64,000 nucleotides of DNA, taken from positions 62,001 through 126,000 of the forward strand of contig JAIFAC010000233.1 of assembly GCA_026545765.1 (NCBI GenBank), written 5' to 3'. The notes under the pieces are model-generated. The model was not told the DNA's origin. It searched no databases and was given only the letters and a program-made list of their open reading frames with translations. A program made the translations under genes and the position numbers. This DNA is from Plantago major (lineage: Eukaryota > Streptophyta > Magnoliopsida > Lamiales > Plantaginaceae). Shown one piece after another: positions 37,452-47,152 of this stretch. Position 1 is the first letter of the stretch, and each line of letters starts with the position of its first letter.

Positions 37452-37756
37452 ACCAAACTCAATCCACTTTCTTTAGGATACCACAAACCTACATCTATCG
37501 TACTTTTACATACCTTAATATTTTCATAGCAATGTTGTAGTGTGATTGCATCGATTTGTTTGAAATCTAGCACACACTCCAACCGCATATTGAATATCGT
37601 GTCCGTCATAAGAAGGTAGTAGTGAACCTATCAATTTCCTATACTTGTGTTCATCAACACTCTTATCTAATTCAAGATAGGTCATCTTCGTTCCTATGCT
37701 CATAGGTATCTTAGCATTCTTTTAAGGCTTAAGATTGAACTTTGTGAGCATGTCTC

Positions 37757-38528
37757 TCAGATACTTTGTCGACTAATGAATATTCCATCATCGAGTTGCT
37801 TGACTTGCAATCCTAGAAAATAGTTCAATTCTCCCATCATGCTCATCTCGAATTTACTTTTCATGAGATTTGCAAAGTCATCACAAAGTTGTTTGTCCTT
37901 AGATCCAAATATGATGTCATCAACATATACTTGAACTAAGAGTAGTTTCCCATCATGATTTAAAGTAAATAAAGTTTTATCAACTTCACCTTTCTTGAAA
38001 CCACTTTCCGTAAGGTATTTAGCCAAAGTGTCATACCATGCTCTTGAGCCCGCTTTCAAACCATAAAGAGCTTTCAGAGCTTATAGACCATTCTACTTTC
38101 TCGAGGAAACTTCAAAGCCGTGGTTGTTCAACATAGACTTCCTCAAGAAGTTCACCATTCAAGAATGCACTCTTGACATCCATCCGATAAACTTTAAAGT
38201 CTTTGTGAGTCAGAAGGCTGAAGAGTCTTATTGCATCCAATCTGCAACCGTGCATATGACTCATTAAAATCTAAACCTTCAACTGGTGAATCCTCGCAAC
38301 CAACCTTGCTTTGTTTCGTTATTTCACCGTATTCATTCATCTTGTTTCCGAAACCCACTTAGTTCCAATCACGTATATTCCTTCTACAAATGGAACTAGT
38401 TTTAACTTTGTTTCTCTCAAATGATCCAACTCTTCTTGCATTGTCGAGATCCACCTTGGTCTCTTAATGCTTCTTCTATAGTTTTCGTTCGATGTTTGAG
38501 ATAAAACATCCAAAGAGAGAGTTAGCAT
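37757..38528 (-). pseudogene. Copia reverse transcriptase domain fragments
   Basis: The first part, 38528-38337, contains RRSIKRPRWISTMQEELDHL. The catalytic part, 38059-37757, has the active-site YVDDIIFGS followed by GELNYFLGLQV. This enzyme copies the element RNA into DNA in cytoplasmic particles. A gap with shifted frame lies between, so no intact polyprotein remains. Confidence 0.88.
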
Positions 38529-38922
38529 TTTCAGCTATTGCTTCCTAGTCCTAACACCTTGATTGATCGTCCAATCACGCCTTTTTGCAGGATGATCCTC
38601 GATCCATCTCATCATGGGTTTAGGCTAGTAGGTCAATATCTATGTGATCCTAATGTGAATCACTACGACTTGATACTTCTTCAAGATTCGTGACATTTTG
38701 CACCTCGTAAGGGCGGTGAATGTCCGACACTTGCTCGCAGGAGAGCTTCGACATGCTCGCCGAGAGGTCATTTCCAGTTAGCTCTCGATGAACATCTTCG
38801 CTTCCATTTCGAATTCTCATAGGAAATTCTTCATCATGTCCGAGAATCATCCGTCGTTACTAGCATTTCATGCTTTTCTTCGTCAGTTCATCCTCTCTTT
38901 CCACAATGATGTTTTTCCTTTC

Positions 38923-39381
38923 TTAGAGTTCCTCTTCAGAATCCTTTATCATTAGTTCCCTGAACTTTTCTGAGAGTTCATCAGCAAGGGGTGTTTTCTT
39001 GCTTCCTTCATAGAATACAACATGAACCGATTCTTCAATCTTCTTTGTTCTTTGTTGTAAACTCGTAGCTTTGCTATTCATAGAATAACCAAGAAACACA
39101 CCTTCATCTGCCTTTGGTTGAAATTTTCTTAGATACTCTTTTCCATTGTTAAGAACAAAACATCTACAACCAAATACTTTTAGATGTTTGATATTAAGGG
39201 GTCTACCAACCAAGAGTTCATATGGGGTCTTGTCATGGTGTTTGTTTATCAAGCATCCGCTCGAGTGTAGCATGTCAGGTTTACAGCCTTCAACCCAATA
39301 AACTTCACTTATCTCAAAGGTCACTAGCATTGTCCTTGTCGCTTTTTTTAAGTGTTCTATTTTTCCTTTCTCGATCACCAT
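38923..39381 (-). pseudogene. Copia integrase C-terminal region
   Basis: Shows INKHHDKTPYELLVGRP and VFGCRCFVLN..FLGYSMNSKA, the conserved end of the integrase core and GKGYS-type region of Copia elements, and covers 152 residues. The upstream part (39480-40100) is broken into short frames. Downstream 38850-38530 is an acidic linker before reverse transcriptase. Confidence 0.85.
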
Positions 39382-41589
39382 TTTGTTGTGGTGTTCTTAC
39401 AGGAAAGTTGGTGTTGTATACCTTTCGGTACAAAACTCCTTTATGTAATCGTTGACAAATTCAAGACTATGGTCTGCTCGATTGCAGATACCTTGTCCTT
39501 TTCATGACTTCAAGCTTATTCAAAGAAGTTTGGTATCTCCACCCTAGCATCGATTTGTTTCGTAAAGATAACCCAAGTGAATCTTGAGAAGTCATCTACA
39601 ACAACAAGACTATACTTCTTTCCTGCATAACTAGTTACAGATGATTCAAAAAGATCCATGTGTAATAGTTGCAGTGGTCTAACACTAGAGTGTCTGATTT
39701 TGACTTGAAAGAAATCTTAGATTGTTTCCATCCGACAAAGTGTAATGTATACCATCCTTTCCGAAGATGTTTTGGGATGGCCAACCACTAACTCTTTCGC
39801 AAGTTTGTTCGTAGTTTTAAAATTCAAGTGACTCATTCTTTGTGCCATAACCAAGGCTCTTCCTGGTGACCTGATTGACTCACCATGAGACATTCTTCAG
39901 GCAGTATGCCCAAGAACATAAAGATCGCTTTCCGAAAGCAACCAAGACTGCTCGCTTGACTCATCATTAATAAGTTTGCAATAATTTGCTTTGAATTTCA
40001 CAAGAAATCCTTTGTCTGCAAACCGCTCATGCTAAATAGATTATATTTCAAACCCTTAACATGTAATACGCGTTGATAGTTAATGATCCTAATTTGACGC
40101 TACAAATCCTGAGAGGGATTTAATTCTCCTCCAAAGAACTGATGTCCGTCCATTGTTGCAAGCTTTGTAATCGACTGATTTGCTTTGTCTCCGTCATGTG
40201 CTTTCCGTGATCCACTATCAAATAGCCATCGAGCCTTAGTCCAAGAGGCGCTCGCAAAAACAGAAATGAGTTAGTTGTTGCTTCACGATAGAACCATTTA
40301 GACTAAACATTCTTCCAAAGAGGAATCCACATTTTAGTGAATTTCGGGAGTTTGTTTTTGTCTAACTTGATCGTAAGGAGATGCAATAAAATTAGTAATT
40401 TTGATCTCAATTTTCCTTCGTGGTGTTTCTAGGTGTTCCTTTGGTGCTTTCGACCTCGATTCGGGATTGCTTTTCAAAGAACTTAGCCTTCGCCGTGTTC
40501 CTTCTAGCTCGCATTCAGCTTTTCATGGCTTGAGATTTCTTCCACTTCGCTCATTGCTACGCAATATCACTTTCATGCCATTGTTCTTGTCCTTCCTTAT
40601 ATTGTTGCGTAAAACTTTTCCAATAGCACGATAGCCAATGCCATTTCGAACACCTTCGCTTTCTCAATACGCTCTTCGAAGCCTTACTAGTTTCTCGCAC
40701 CGCCTTTATTTTCATAAATGGTACAAGAGAGAATTTGCCTATTCCCAAAGAATTCTTCCTTTCCTAGTAATATAGCAATGTGGATGGTTACATGTCCGAG
40801 GTTGTATTTCTTTTCAAACCTCATCCACAAGTTTCTTGTGAACTTGTTGTTCTTTCAAAGGTCAGTTGCTACTCCTTTTCCTTTGTCACCACCCTTGCTT
40901 TCCTCACCAATGCTATAGGTGGTTGAAGAACCATTCGTCGACTTTTACAAAGGTCAACCTTTCATCACTCTTCTTCGTGAGGAAATGAATTACTCGATTG
41001 TTCATAGAGTCCAAGTCCACCTTTCTCGTGAGGGATCTCTTAGATAGGATTGAACCTCAAAGAGAGTGTCACTAGCCTATGCATAAGATTGAAGGATAGC
41101 TCTTTCTTTCCTCGAAGTTCTTCATTCTAAAGTAGCTTCATCATTTTCTTGGTAAGTTCATTCAAGGCTAGTTTGTGAGAATTTTCCTTCTCGATATCCG
41201 AGATTTTAAAGGCTATTTCAGCTTTTGTTTTCAGACACTGTTAGCTTAGTAACCTCTTTTCAAGAGTTTCTTTGCTTTCTTCTAGAATTCGGTTTTGATT
41301 GTGCTTCCAAATTCTTTCTCATAACGATCCAATTCACTCGACCAACTCCAGATCCTCAATTCCATCATCACTCTCATAGTACGTAAATTGTGAATTGTTA
41401 GTTACCTCATCACCATAAGACACATTTCAATGTTGAGATGTCCGACCAAAGAATCTCAAAGAACTCCACACATTTCTTTCTTCTTCAGTCAAGTCAATTA
41501 CATCGTGGGTGATTCCACACAATTCTGGTGATGGTAGGTTTGAGTCATCTGAATCTCCATCTTCAGAATCTGTCTCAAAGTCTAGAGCA

Positions 41590-42758
41590 TCAAGTTGAAT
41601 TTGAATCTTCTTCCTTCCTTTCTTCAGTCAGTAAGGCCCTTTGATTTCTCTTGAAATTTCTTCTGTCCTTCTTGTCACCTGTCTTGAGCTTGTTTAAAGC
41701 AGGACAATCTCTCTTGAAGTGACCAGCTTGACAATAGAAGCAGATATCATTTCCTATTTCTGCAGCTTCAGTACTAACACCTTTCTGAATGGGGGTGTTC
41801 AGAGAGTTGTTCACTTGTATGTTCTTGTACTGATGATAGTTTGGGCCAAGATGCTTTTTCAGCTTTTCTTTTGCTTTTCTTCTCTCAATCTCTTGACTCA
41901 CAAATTTCTTCATGTGTCTTACTGCAAGAGCATTTTCTTCAGATGCTTCTTTGGTATCCTTCTTTTCAGAAGTGCCTTGAGAAACTAGAGCAACACTTTG
42001 CAATTTTTCATTGCTTGTTTTCTCCGAGTTGTCTCATAGTCTACAAGAGCAAGATGAGAGAAGAGTTTCATCGAGTGATATTTCGCATCCTCGTTGAAAT
42101 AAAAGAACTTAGTGTGCTCCCAAATGGATTGAGACTTCGACAATAGTCTTAATCTTTTCGGCCGAGTATCTGCTGCTTTCACCAAGTGCAGCCATATCAC
42201 TCATAAGAGTAGTAAACCGAAATCAAGTTCTTCGTAGTTTCATGGGACCTTGTTTGAAGTTTTGAACTTCAATTTAAGAACTTCAACTTGTTTTCCTTGG
42301 TTTTCTGGCCGGCTACGTATTTCTTCAATCAATCGCTGTGCAACTTTCGCCGCTTTTAGCACCCTACGCTATAATCGTATGTGCTCAGTGTCGATCCGAT
42401 GATGATATTACGAGCTTGACCATCCAATCTGCCTTCGCATCTTCGCATGTCCGTAGCTCTTCGCTTGTCTTCATACATAATGCTTCCACGAGCAACACGA
42501 CCACTATCACTAACAACCGCATCCTCGCCCATCTTCCTTGTCTGAGGCTTTTCTTCCATCGCACATCGCTGTAACTTGTTTGAGTTGTTCGATTTTGATA
42601 GGCCCTTCATTGATGACATAGATCATCTCGCCACTAATGGCCTCAGATGGAGCATCATGTTGTTCTTCCATTTCTCGTAGTTTTCTCGTAATCTGGAGCA
42701 TCACTCGAGACATACATGCACGCTTAACACACAAATTATATAGTCCTCGAAGGGACAA
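41590..42758 (-). pseudogene. Copia gag region with zinc knuckle
   Basis: The segment 42003-41590 has CFYCQAGHFKRDC followed by basic residues, a nucleocapsid zinc knuckle that binds element RNA. The spacing is CX2CX3HX4C, one residue shorter than the usual CX2CX4HX4C. Upstream, 42758-42510 holds a charged helical gag piece. The frame is not continuous between them. Confidence 0.7.
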
Positions 42759-42810
42759 AGTTCCTTCACCTATCTGGGATCTAGGTTCAGCCTAAGGCTT
42801 GTGAACCTCC

Positions 42811-42821
42811 GCCCGATACCA
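42811..42821 (-). promoter_or_regulatory. Primer-binding site of the Copia element
   Basis: TGGTATCGGGC on the - strand starts two bases inside the 5' LTR. Plant Copia elements usually carry TGGTATCAGAGC here (initiator tRNA-Met). The CAGAG to CGGG difference follows the same pattern seen across this element. Confidence 0.65.
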
Positions 42822-42823
42822 CT

Positions 42824-44193
42824 TGTTGGTCCAGATAACGGCAAAGTAAAAGACTAGAGGGGGGGTGAATAGTCTTTAAAACTTTTGTCGATAAACACAG
42901 CTTCGTAAACCCCTAAATTCGTGAGAGCGGCTAAGACTTTAAGATAGGTAAGTGCGTAAACAATAAGTGTAAAAGGCTTTGGAAATGTAAATACAGAAAG
43001 GTAAATAACACGAAGTATAGTGGTATCCGGAGGTGGCGAATCCTCCAACTAATCCACTTCGGTCTTTTTGAGACCTAGAATTCACTAGAACAGATAATCG
43101 AGTTCACCTTACAATAATCCTATTCTAAGATTCCTAAACAAATGGTTCCCAACCAAATGTTCCCCCTGAGTTATTCCCCAGCTCCTAGAGCTAAGTACTT
43201 CCTCTACTCGATAACCTTGAGTTATTCCCATTTCCCAAATCAAGTACTTCCTCTACTCCACGCCTCGATGGTGTTGGTTATAAGGTTTGTCGAGAGGCTT
43301 CTCGATAACTTTTCGCTTATGTTTTCAGAGAGCCTAATAGAACAAGACTACTTAATACACTTGTTCAAAGGATAATACCGCTTTATCGACTCCAAGTAAT
43401 TGGTGTCCGCTCGAGAATGAGCTTTAAAGGGTATCCGATAGTTCAACTCTTTCACGAATAACAATCTCTTGTTAAGGTTCGTGACAACTTAGAACTACTA
43501 GTGATTCTTCAAGCAAATGTAAAGCTTTAAAGGGTAGTAGAGTGCTTGAGAGAATACTTTGCTTGATGGTAAGTTTGCAAGATAGAGCGCTCTAAGGTGT
43601 GTTCTTCAAGCATCTAAGTGTGTGATATATATAGATAAATTTGAGAGGCGCTTCAATTGTATCCATTGTGCTCTCTATCAAATTATATCCGCTTATATCT
43701 TGAACTATGTACTGTAAGTCACTATCTCTTATTTCGTAGAGGACTTGTTTTTGCAAAGATTTCGCCGATGCATTTAATGCATAATCGCTCATTGTCCTTT
43801 AGTCTCAACGGATACATGAGCCTTTCTGATGGCTTGCATGCTCCATGCTCATGATGTCATATGTCCAGAATCATATTTCCAAAGTAAGTTAATGTACTTA
43901 AGAAATGATTAAGGACATAGTCTTTCTGAGTTAGACTAAACCTTTGTGTCTTCATAAACCTTGTGCAATCTTCGCCTTCTAATCTTCGTAAAAGCTCCAT
44001 TGCTATGATTGATCTTCATGGTCTTCTTGAAATACAAAATTACACTCGAGACCTATAATCCTAATACAAGATTTACTAGACTAATCATACTCAAGATTTT
44101 CTTTACAATGTTCAAGTGAACCAAGAGTACTTAATCACCTTTCCGCTAAGAACATGTGATGAGTGATCAAAATACTAATAGATATTCCTAACA
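42824..44193 (-). repeat. 5' LTR of the Copia element (1370 bp)
   Basis: Full-length LTR in TG..CA form. It carries two ~56-bp repeats containing GAGTTATTCCC and AAGTACTTCCTCTACTC (43160-43265). Related to the LTR at 59764-61391. Confidence 0.85.
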
Positions 44194-45108
44194 CTCCTTG
44201 TGCCACCGCATTTTATCTAAGACAAGCACTTGAAGCGTACAACCTCTTCAAACGAAGTGCTAGAGGAAAATACCACATTTTCTTATGTGGTAGATTTTTC
44301 TTCTGACGTTTCTTTGCAGCCCCCTCCTTGTAACGCTTGTACCGGTCCTTACCACAGAACTTGCACTTCAGTAGATCTTTATCCTCCCCCAATAGATCAT
44401 GCACATATCCTCACAACAATCTATGGTTTCCATGGGCAACCCCATCCCCGTGATCTTTTCTTCGCTCGTAAAAGTCAGGAACTAGATTTTCTTCCCACAA
44501 AGATCCGACATTACTTGTACCCATTCATTGAAGCTCGCTTGATTGCTGGCCATTAGCCTTACAACTCATTAGCCGAGTCAACAAAGACAACTCGCTACAT
44601 CCCTGATAAATCGGCTTCTTTGCTGATTCCAGCAAGTCAAAGAACACCTGATCCGCAGGATTCGGAGGCTCCTCCACATCCCCTACATCGGGCTCTCGTG
44701 TCCATGAACTCGACCCGCAACATCATACACCATTTGCTCCATCCGCTCATGATCATAATTAGCATCGATGTAGACGATTTTGAGTACTTCCGATCACATT
44801 TTTCTCCTTCCTTTTACGCTTTGAGAGATGCTCATAATCCATGAACGTGCTCGTGTCTCACCATGATAACACCATACCTCATCGAGACACGAACCCCTTA
44901 CGCTTCAAGTGTTCCACTACCGCTTTCAGAGGCAAAATTGTTTATTCCTACATTTGTTCGCATTGCAAGGGCACTTCATCTTCCCCCCACTCAAACAAGT
45001 AGTTTGTGTAAGCGCAAAAGTGATGAAGGATTCAACCCCTTCCACAAAACTAGACTGAATTCTGCCATTCACTATGCGACGGTACATCCATGAACGATCG
45101 GGATTCAT

Positions 45109-45884
45109 AATTATATGATTAGCTGACACGTCTACAATTATTAGATTTATAACATGCATTTTACGTTAATATAATCACCAACTAGTCTCAAAACACTTAA
45201 TTAAATCTTCATAATCTAGTGTATATATACGAATTTATCGAATCAAAATTACTACGTACTTACAAACATCCTAACATTATACTAATTAACAATACAAATT
45301 CACAATCAATATATCAATTGCACAAAGTTAACTAGCTAGTATACTATAGCTCCCATAAACATACAATTGATCTAATTAGTCGAAATTAACAAAATTCCCA
45401 ATTTGGCAACAAGTAAGGGTTCCAAAACACTCAACTAAATCATTCTAATCCTACTACATATACGAAAATATCAAACTAACAACCCTACATACTTCCAAAC
45501 ATCTTAACATTATACTAAAAATCCAAATTCACAATCAATATATCAACTGAACATCTCAAAGTTAACACACTACGTAATATAAGCTTAACTAACTACTACA
45601 TACTTACAATAAACATGCAATTGCTCAAATTAGTCGAAATTAACAAAATCCCCAAATTTGGCAAAGTTAAGGTTTTAGCCAAAATACCTTCGATTTAGCT
45701 GAAAAAAGATGAAATTTGTTGATCACACGAGCTCCTTGTCCCACAGGCTTCGAGAAGACTCCGAAATTGGCTGGAACGGTCGAGATTTGGCCGGAAAGAT
45801 GAGATTTGGCGAATGAAGAAATGAAGAAGGAAGAACACGCAGAAATGATTCTGCTGGAGACGAAAGCTGATAGTATATTGATTT
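45109..45884. other. 5' leader region of the inner CACTA transposase gene
   Basis: AT-rich sequence between the transposase start (45108) and the subterminal repeats. It includes an imperfect ~240-bp tandem doublet (about 45178-45415 and 45416-45660: CTCAATTAAATC..AACATTATACTAA..TTAGTCGAAATTAACAAA). The 45690-45850 segment resembles the leaders of the other CACTA copies. Confidence 0.5.
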
Positions 45885-46165
45885 TAGCGACGGATCGCTA
45901 TCCGTCGCTAAATAGCGACGTATCGCGATCCGTCGCTAAAATCAATTTTAATTTTTTTTTATCCGGTCAACTTATTTAGGGACGGATTTAATATCCGTCC
46001 CTAAATAACGACGGATTTTTTTATCCGTCGCTAAATTAGCGACGGATTAGAGACGGATTGAGCGAATTCGCTCAGTCCGTCTCCATTCCGTCGCTAAAAT
46101 TAGCGATTCGTCGCTAAATAGCGACGGATAGATTCCGTCGCTACCTTCCGTCGCTAATTGACGGA
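45885..46165. repeat. CACTA subterminal repeat array, right end of inner element
   Basis: Dense TAGCGACGGAT/ATCCGTCGCTA copies in both orientations, several as adjacent inverted pairs, ending 12 bases before the TAGTG terminus. Confidence 0.8.
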
Positions 46166-46176
46166 TTTCTTGTAGT

Positions 46177-47152
46177 GCGTTGATAATATGACCAGTGTAA
46201 GTTTAATTTTTTGTGCTTTATTTGTGAGTGGTATGTTAGCCACTGAACTTGGGTGATATGTTAGTCACCATTATGTTAGAAAATTTTAGGACAATATGAC
46301 TGGTATGTAAGCTACTATATGTGAGTGGTATGTTAGCCACTGAACTTGGATGATATGTTAGTCACCATTGAATTTGTTGTGTTATCTTATTAAATTGTTG
46401 TCCTTATTTGCGGTACATTTCTTTGTTAAGGTTCATATTTGTGTAGTATGAGTGATTTTTTCATCCGTAACTCATGGTATGCACTTTACGATTTCAGGCT
46501 GAGGTGGAGAGGAGGATCGAAGGTCGAGAGCTATCAATTCAAAAAGAAAACGACATCTTCTTAGCCTTGATACATTTCTGTTCTGCTTCCCAAAATAGTT
46601 AGTTTGGACTTGTGTTTTTCTGCCAATTGACTTCTTATTTTAGCTTCTGTACGGATATTTAATTTCATTATGGATAATTTGTATCCGTCGAATGCTTTCT
46701 GTTAATTAATAAAATTTAATTATTTTGGATTTATTATCGTAGATTATATTGTGAAACATGTGAAATATGAAAACATGCATCAATTTTTTTTAAAAAAATT
46801 AAATAATCTGCAAATTTAGAGACGGGTAAATTATCCGTCTCTAAATCTGGATTTTATTTATTAAAAAATTGAAAATCCGTCGCTAAATTAAGTTATCCGT
46901 CTAAAAAAGGCACAGAATCATGGATTTAAAACCTTGTTAGCGACGGATAATTATCCGTCACAAAAAGGTCAACGAATTTATCCATCGTTAAATCCGTCGC
47001 TAATTAGCGACGGATAATTTATCCGTCTCTAAAGAGATTGTGACGAGCAAAAGATTTATGTGCTTAATATCCGTCACTAAATCCGTCGCTACGGATTTAG
47101 CGACGGATCGGTCGCTGTTTAGCGACGGATAAAGAGCGATGTTTTTGTAGTG
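46177..47152 (+). mobile_element. CACTA element (outer), 3' part ending in TTTTTGTAGTG
   Basis: Contains a + strand TnpA-like exon after a splice acceptor (about 46498-46600, EVERRIEGRELSIQ), the inverted version of the TAACATACCACT repeat (46215-46380), a subterminal array (46820-47140) and a CACTA-type 3' terminus ending at 47152. The left side abuts the inner CACTA. TAC follows the terminus, but no matching left target copy is identified. Confidence 0.65.

Larger units (their letters stand above)
30379..44193 (-). mobile_element. Sirevirus-like Ty1/Copia retrotransposon, 13.8 kb, CTCCT target duplication
   Basis: The two LTRs start (on +) TGTTGGTCCAGATAACGGCA and end TTCCTAACA. A perfect 5-bp target duplication CTCCT flanks the element (30374-30378 and 44194-44198). 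Internal order on the - strand is PBS, gag with zinc knuckle, integrase, reverse transcriptase, RNase H, then about 6 kb of further coding-like sequence before the 3' LTR. The Copia pol order, the AGAGGGGGGGTGAATAG string in the LTR and the extra 3' coding block point to the Sirevirus lineage. The reading frames are broken in many places. Confidence 0.88.
27813..45108 (-). pseudogene. CACTA transposase gene (TNP2 family), split by a retrotransposon
   Basis: Order on the - strand: start at 45108 with the transposase-associated domain (RSWMYRR..CPCNANKC, 45108-44930); start of the TNP2 transposase domain (CKFCGKDRYKRYKEG, MWYFPLALRLKRLYASS, 44370-44210); the Copia insertion (44193-30379); the rest of TNP2 (EEGRMEHPSDSPAWKQFD at about 30360, then DFPAYSML, LPYWSSLLIRHNLDFMHIKK, to about 29200); a DUF4218-like region (FFDSMEHL.., 29110-28640); a DUF4216-like region (VSVKHELYRMVEINHRKRYR, 28150-28030); and an acidic C-terminus ending near 27813. 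The transposase would cut at the CACTA termini. The 44930-44400 and 29100 regions change frame several times, so it is non-functional as written. Some breaks may be sequence errors. Confidence 0.75.
25257..46176 (-). mobile_element. CACTA/En-Spm transposon (inner), ~7.1 kb plus a 13.8-kb retrotransposon insertion
   Basis: The right terminus TTTCTTGTAGTG (ending 46176) is the reverse complement of CACTACAAGAAA. The left terminus is a degenerate AACTATAAAAAATG at 25257. Subterminal arrays of TAGCGACGGAT and its complement lie inside both ends (25275-25640 and 45885-46165). The - strand carries a TNP2-type transposase gene (27813-45108, interrupted) and a TnpA-like gene (26002-27553), the standard two-gene plant CACTA layout. 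The 3-bp target duplication could not be confirmed. Confidence 0.75.
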
